DNA of 64,000 bases from Bolinopsis microptera. Lineage: Eukaryota > Ctenophora > Tentaculata > Lobata > Bolinopsidae. The stretch spans positions 6,062,084 to 6,126,083 of the forward strand of contig NC_087072.1 of NCBI RefSeq assembly GCF_026151205.1. The letters are read 5' to 3'. The stretch's first letter is position 1; every line of letters starts with the position of its first letter. The notes beneath the pieces are model-generated. The model was not told the origin of the DNA. It did not search any database and worked only from the letters and a program-made list of their open reading frames with translations. Shown in pieces: positions 59,441-64,000 of this stretch. The translations under genes were made by a program, and so were the position numbers.

Positions 59441-61227
59441 TTCATGAACAACTTTCAAAACTTAACCACAAAACCGACTCTGAGCACTATTTCTAGGTTC
59501 TGAAACGACTAAATGATGCAAATTATAAATCCTCAGAGCTGATCCCACTCTACATTAAAAACACTTTCCAACTACAAAACTTAACCACAAAACCGACTCT
59601 GACCACTATTTCTAGGTTCTGAAACGACTAAATGATGCGAATTATAAATCCTCAGAGCTGATCCCACTCTACATTAAAAACACTTTCCAATTACAAAACT
59701 TAACCACAAAACCGACTCTGAGCACTATTTCTAGGTTCTGAAACGACTAAATGATGCAAATTATAAATCCTCAGAGCTGATCCCACTCTACATTAAAAAC
59801 ACTTTCCAACTACAAAACTTAACCACAAAACCGACTCTGAGCATTATTTCTAGGTTCTGAAACGACTAAATGATGCGAATTATAAATCCTCAGAGCTGAT
59901 CCCACTCTACATTAAAAACACTTTCCAACTACAAAACTTAACCACAAAACCAGCTCTGACCACTATTTCTAGGTTCTGAAACGACTAAATGATGCAAATT
60001 ATAAATCCTCAGAGCTGATCCCACTCTACATTAAAAACACTTTCAAACTACAAAACTTAACCACAAAACCAGCTCTGACCATTATTTCTAAGTTCTGAAA
60101 CGACTAAATGATGCGAATTATAAATCCTCAGAGCTGATCCCACTCTACATTAAAAACACTTTCCAACTACAAAACTTAACCACAAAACCAGCTCTGAGCA
60201 TTATTTCTAGGTTCTGAAACGACTAAATGATGCAAATTATAAATCCTCAGAGCTGATCCCACTCTACATTAAAAACACTTTCCAACTACAAAACTTAACC
60301 ACAAAACCAGCTCTGACCACTATTTCTAGGTTCTCAAACGACTAAATGATGCGAATTATAAATTATAAATCCTCAGAGCTGATCCCACTCTACATTAAAA
60401 ACACTTTCCAACTACAAAACTTAACCACAAAACCAGCTCTGACCACTATTTCTAGGTTCTGAAACGACTAAATGATGCAAATTATAAATCCTCAGAGCTG
60501 ATCCCACTCTACATTAAAAACACTTTCAAACTACAAAACTTAACCACAAAACCAGCTCTGACCATTATTTCTAAGTTCTGAAACGACTAAATGATGCGAA
60601 TTATAAATCCTCAGAGCTGATCCCACTCTACATTAAAAACACTTTCCAACTACAAAACTTAACCACAAAACCAGCTCTGAGCATTATTTCTAGGTTCTGA
60701 AACGACTAAATGATGCAAATTATAAATCCTCAGAGCTGATCCCACTCTACATTAAAAACACTTTCCAACTACAAAACTTAACCACAAAACCAGCTCTGAC
60801 CACTATTTCTAGGTTCTCAAACGACTAAATGATGCGAATTATAAAATATAAATCCTCAGAGCTGATCCCACTCTACATTAAAAACACTTTCAAACTACAA
60901 AACTTAACCACAAAACCAGCTCTGACCATTATTTCTAGGTTCTGAAACGACTAAATGATGCGAATTATAAATCCTCAGAGCTGATCCCACTCTACATTAA
61001 AAACACTTTCCAACTACAAAACTTAACCACAAAACCAGCTCTGAGCATTATTTCTAGGTTCTGAAACGACTAAATGATGCAAATTATAAATCCTCAGAGC
61101 TGATCCCACTCTACATTAAAAACACTTTCCAACTACAAAACTTAACCACAAAACCAGCTCTGACCACTATTTCTAGGTTCTCAAACGAGTAAATGATGCG
61201 AATTATAAATCCTCAGAGCTCCCACTG
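59441..61227 (-). repeat. 119-bp satellite array 1 (~15 monomers)
   Basis: Tandem monomers of 119 bp, measured from successive GATCCCACT sites (59541, 59660, 59779, 59898, 60017, 60136, 60255, 60381 and on). Two spacings are 126 bp owing to 7-bp insertions after the GCGAATTATAA site. Monomer variants (GCAAATT versus GCGAATT, GAGCATT versus GACCACT) recur in a fixed order, giving a 483-bp four-monomer higher-order unit from 59898 on. Array 2 carries the reverse complement. Confidence 0.95.
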
Positions 61228-61910
61228 CGTAAGATTTTTTATAGCCGGTAAACTAATTAACCGGCTAAAAATGCTGAGACGGCTATTATGTATTATCGTA
61301 ACGACATGATCACGGCCGTTAAAATGGCTGTTAGTTGACTGTTCATAACAGCTGCTCTATATTTGTGCGCTCTATCATAAGGTTGTTTCAGAGCTGCTAA
61401 ACTCCGGCTAATATAACAAGCATTTTTATATAGCCATTTAAGAAGGAAAAATACTTAGCACTTTACAACCAACAATCAATCATGTTTTAAACCTTTAAAG
61501 CGAGTCGGCATATTACAATTTTACCGAAGTCAATTATTTGTACTTGAAAAGTATAAGAGTTAAGACTGCAGAATCTTTAGTGCTATAAGTATAAAAAGCA
61601 GAAAAACACGCCACATGAGGTCTCAAAATATAGATAACAGTAAGATTTTTAATCTGCTTGCACGACGCACGTGAGATGGGGGAATGTTTTTTATTCTTCT
61701 TCTTTACAGGAAGTGGTAACCTGTTTTTATAGTCCCTCTAGTTCGTATTGTTGTTACGCCACTGCTTGTTGTATTTCCTGCTACCACTGCTTGTGTGTTC
61801 CGGCCCTCGTGTTAGGGTTCTTGGACAGCCAGGACTGTTTTTCTTTGCTAGCTGATAAGATATTTATGAAAAATAAAATAAGGAGGAAAGGAATTATTTA
61901 ACGTTTCAAT
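61228..61910. other. Unassigned spacer between satellite and RTE fragment
   Basis: It starts with a small palindrome, TAGCCGGTAAACTAATTAACCGGCTA, at about 61242. Otherwise it is AT-rich with no supported gene. It may be the 5' part of the neighbouring retroelement. Confidence 0.4.
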
Positions 61911-63198
61911 GTGACAACATTGAAATTTGCACTTTTGATTTCATCTTGGTCTGGGGTAATTGGAGGAGAGTCCTTACATGAGACGTCAAGTGATAACGGA
62001 CTTCGGCTGTTGGATTTCTGTGCCATGTATCAGTTGACAGTTGGGGGAACATTGTTTCAACACAAGGACATCCATAAAGGCACCTGGAGGTCTCCCAATT
62101 ATAGCCGTACTGTCAATCAGATAGATCATGTTTATATCTCTACCAAGTGGAGTCACTCTCTTCTTGATGTTCGAACTTATAGAGGTGCAGACATAGGCTC
62201 TGATCACTACTTGGTCAAGAGTCCTATGAGGATTAAACTGATGGGAATCAAAAAGATACAAGGGTCACATAGAAAAGCACCAGCTATCGAGCATCTGCGT
62301 GACCAATCTAAGGTGCAGGAGTATTGCATCGCACTGCATAACCGATTCAGTGGTCTGCCGGTGGAAGAGAGTCTGGATGGAGAGTGGGAGTTGGTCAAGG
62401 AGGGCATCAGGGAAGTTTCTTTGGAGGTTTTGGGTCAACGCCCGCGCCGGAGGAAGAAGCAGCACTTGTCACAAGAGACAAAGGATCTCATCACGGAGCG
62501 GAGTAAGGTCAAGCAGAAATGCCCAAGTGATGGATTCAATAGATCTGAGTATTCTCTCGCTAATAAGCGTGTTAAGAAGAGCTGCAAGAAGGACGATGAG
62601 AACTGGGCTTTACAGGTTGCAGCCGATCTGGAAACAGCTTCTTCACACGGTCAGCAGAGGGAGGTCTGGCAGATGATCAAGTCCTTGTCAGGCAAGAAGA
62701 GTCGGAAGTCAACTGCTGTCAGAGATAAAACCGAGAAGTTGATTTCTGACCCCGCTGCTCAACGAAAACGATGGGGTGAGCACTTGAACTACTAAATCCG
62801 CAGATAGGAGACGTGGACCTTTCAGACCTGGACAGTCTAGAGGTCGCACCATATTTTCCGTATCTGAGTGATAGTGATATACCCCCTAGCATAGATCTCT
62901 GAGGCTTTAAAGAGTCTGAAGAATCACAAGAGCCCTGGAATTGATGAAATTTCCAACGAACAGCTGAAGTATGGGGCTTCTGGTCTTTTAGACAGGCTTG
63001 AGAAACTGTTTGCACGTGTATGGGAGACAGAGAATGTGCCAGAGGATTGGGTTAAGGGTATCATTGTTATTGTCCCGAAAAAGGGTGATACATCATACTG
63101 CTCGAACAACAGGGGCATTACCCTACGCTCCACGGCATCAAAACTCTATCAGATAATAGTGTTGCGACGGATGAATGCAGGGCTTGAAGAACTGCTCC
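61911..63198 (+). pseudogene. RTE-like non-LTR element fragment (endonuclease C-terminus and RT fingers)
   Basis: The frame 61911-62795 encodes the C-terminal half of an apurinic-type endonuclease: NGLRLLDFCAMYQLTVGGTL, HKGTWRSPNYSRTVNQIDHV and the catalytic SDH in GADIGSDHYLV. A linker with WQMIKSLSGKKSRKSTAV follows. A frame shift near 62795 leads to PQIGDVDLSDLDSLEVAPYF. Later come SLKNHKSPGIDEISNEQLKY and WVKGIIVIVPKKGDTSYCSN plus NRGITLRSTASKLYQIIVLR, which are RT fingers. At about 63198 the RT coding sequence changes directly into satellite monomer. The RT palm is missing. The element is dead. Confidence 0.85.
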
Positions 63199-64000
63199 GA
63201 GTCGTTTCAGAACCTAGAAATAGTGGTCAGAGCTGGTTTTGTGGTTAAGTTTTGTAGTTGGAAAGTGTTTTTAATGTAGAGTGGGATCAGCTCTGAGGAT
63301 TTATAATTTGCATCATTTAGTCGTTTCAGAACCTAGAAATAGTAGTCAGAGCTGGTTTTGTGGTTAAGTTTTGTAGTTGGAAAGTGTTTTTAATGTAGAG
63401 TGGGATCAGCTCTGAGGATTTATAATTCGCATCATTTAGACGTTTCAGAACCTAGAAATAATGCTCAGAGCTGGTTTTGTGGTTAAGTTTTGTAGTTGGA
63501 AAGTGTTTTTAATGTAGAGTGGGATCAGCTCTGAGGATTTATAATTCGCATCATTTAGTCGTTTCAGAACCTAGAAATAGTGCTCAGAGTCGGTTTTGTG
63601 GTTAAGTTTTGTAGTTGGAAAGTGTTTTTAATGTAGAGTGGGATCAGCTCTGAGGATTTATAATTCGCATCATTTAGACGTTTCAGAACCTAGAAATAGT
63701 GGTCAGAGTCGGTTTTGTGGTTAAGTTTTGTAGTTGGAAAGTGTTTTTAATGTAGAGTGGGATCAGCTCTGAGGATTTATAATTCGCATCATTTAGACGT
63801 TTCAGAACCTAGAAATAATGTTCAGAGCTGGTTTTGTGGTTAAGTTTTGTAGTTGGAAAGTGTTTTTAATGTAGAGTGGGATCAGCTCTGAGGATTTATA
63901 ATTCGCATCATTTAGTCGTTTCAGAACTTAGAAATAGTGCTCAGAGTCGGTTTTGTGGTTAAGTTTTGTAGTTGGAAAGTGTTTTTAATGTAGAGTGGGA
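63199..64000 (+). repeat. 119-bp satellite array 2, inverted relative to array 1
   Basis: At least 6.7 copies of the reverse complement of the array 1 monomer, with the same 119-bp period. It runs off the window end. It begins at GTCGTTTCAGAACC, within the RT sequence. Confidence 0.95.

Noticed and set aside
59441-61227. CRISPR-like array
   Set aside because: The 119-bp units are contiguous, without unique spacers, in a eukaryotic genome; it is a satellite.

Overview
The window is animal nuclear DNA. The genes show GT-AG introns, and several are metazoan families: a BAR-PH-RhoGAP-SH3 GRAF protein, an outer-arm axonemal dynein heavy chain, gamma-SNAP, CAPZA, ZNF330/NOA36, EMC7 and a rhodopsin-class GPCR. 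There are many non-LTR retrotransposon remnants and TTAGGG-type repeats. The animal must have motile cilia and is most likely a non-vertebrate with a repeat-rich genome; I cannot fix the phylum from sequence alone.

Layout. All recognised host protein genes are on the minus strand. 1-2.5 kb: dispersed repeats and MITE-like pieces. 2.57-6.56 kb: three compact genes, each with a one-exon coding region (CAPZA, gamma-SNAP, ZNF330). 7.0-7.3 kb: a 24-bp minisatellite. 7.98-9.69 kb: two TTAA-flanked inverted-repeat elements, one an almost perfect 0.72-kb palindrome. 10.08 kb: one possible plus-strand small ORF. 11.9-14.2 kb: a one-exon GRAF-type RhoGAP. 15.2-16.7 kb: two-exon EMC7. 17.3-19.6 kb: an interrupted non-LTR reverse transcriptase (RT). 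19.6-24.4 kb: a dense nest of short GC-rich elements. 24.4-30.1 kb: broken RT and RNase H fragments, a MITE with a matching empty site, and a fold-back element.

30.8-53.1 kb is one large gene, an outer-arm dynein heavy chain of the DNAH5/DNAH8 type. I resolved its common exons from 49469 down to the stop at 30814; one of them is 11,052 nt long. Upstream lie three phase-compatible candidate N-terminal coding blocks. One intron (46121-48929) holds an antisense CR1/L2-like RT ORF of 561 codons with a hexanucleotide tail. 54.7-55.7 kb: an intronless class A GPCR. 58.6 kb: a tRNA-Thr-like sequence. 59.4-61.2 kb and 63.2-64.0 kb (running off the end): a 119-bp satellite in opposite orientations, flanking an RTE-like endonuclease/RT fragment.

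The host genes do not form a pathway. They are housekeeping and cytoskeletal or membrane-traffic genes (actin capping, SNARE recycling, endocytic RhoGAP, ER membrane insertion), a ciliary motor and an orphan receptor. The main structural themes are intron-poor genes next to a gene with very uneven intron density, and layered insertion of retroelements and short inverted-repeat elements.
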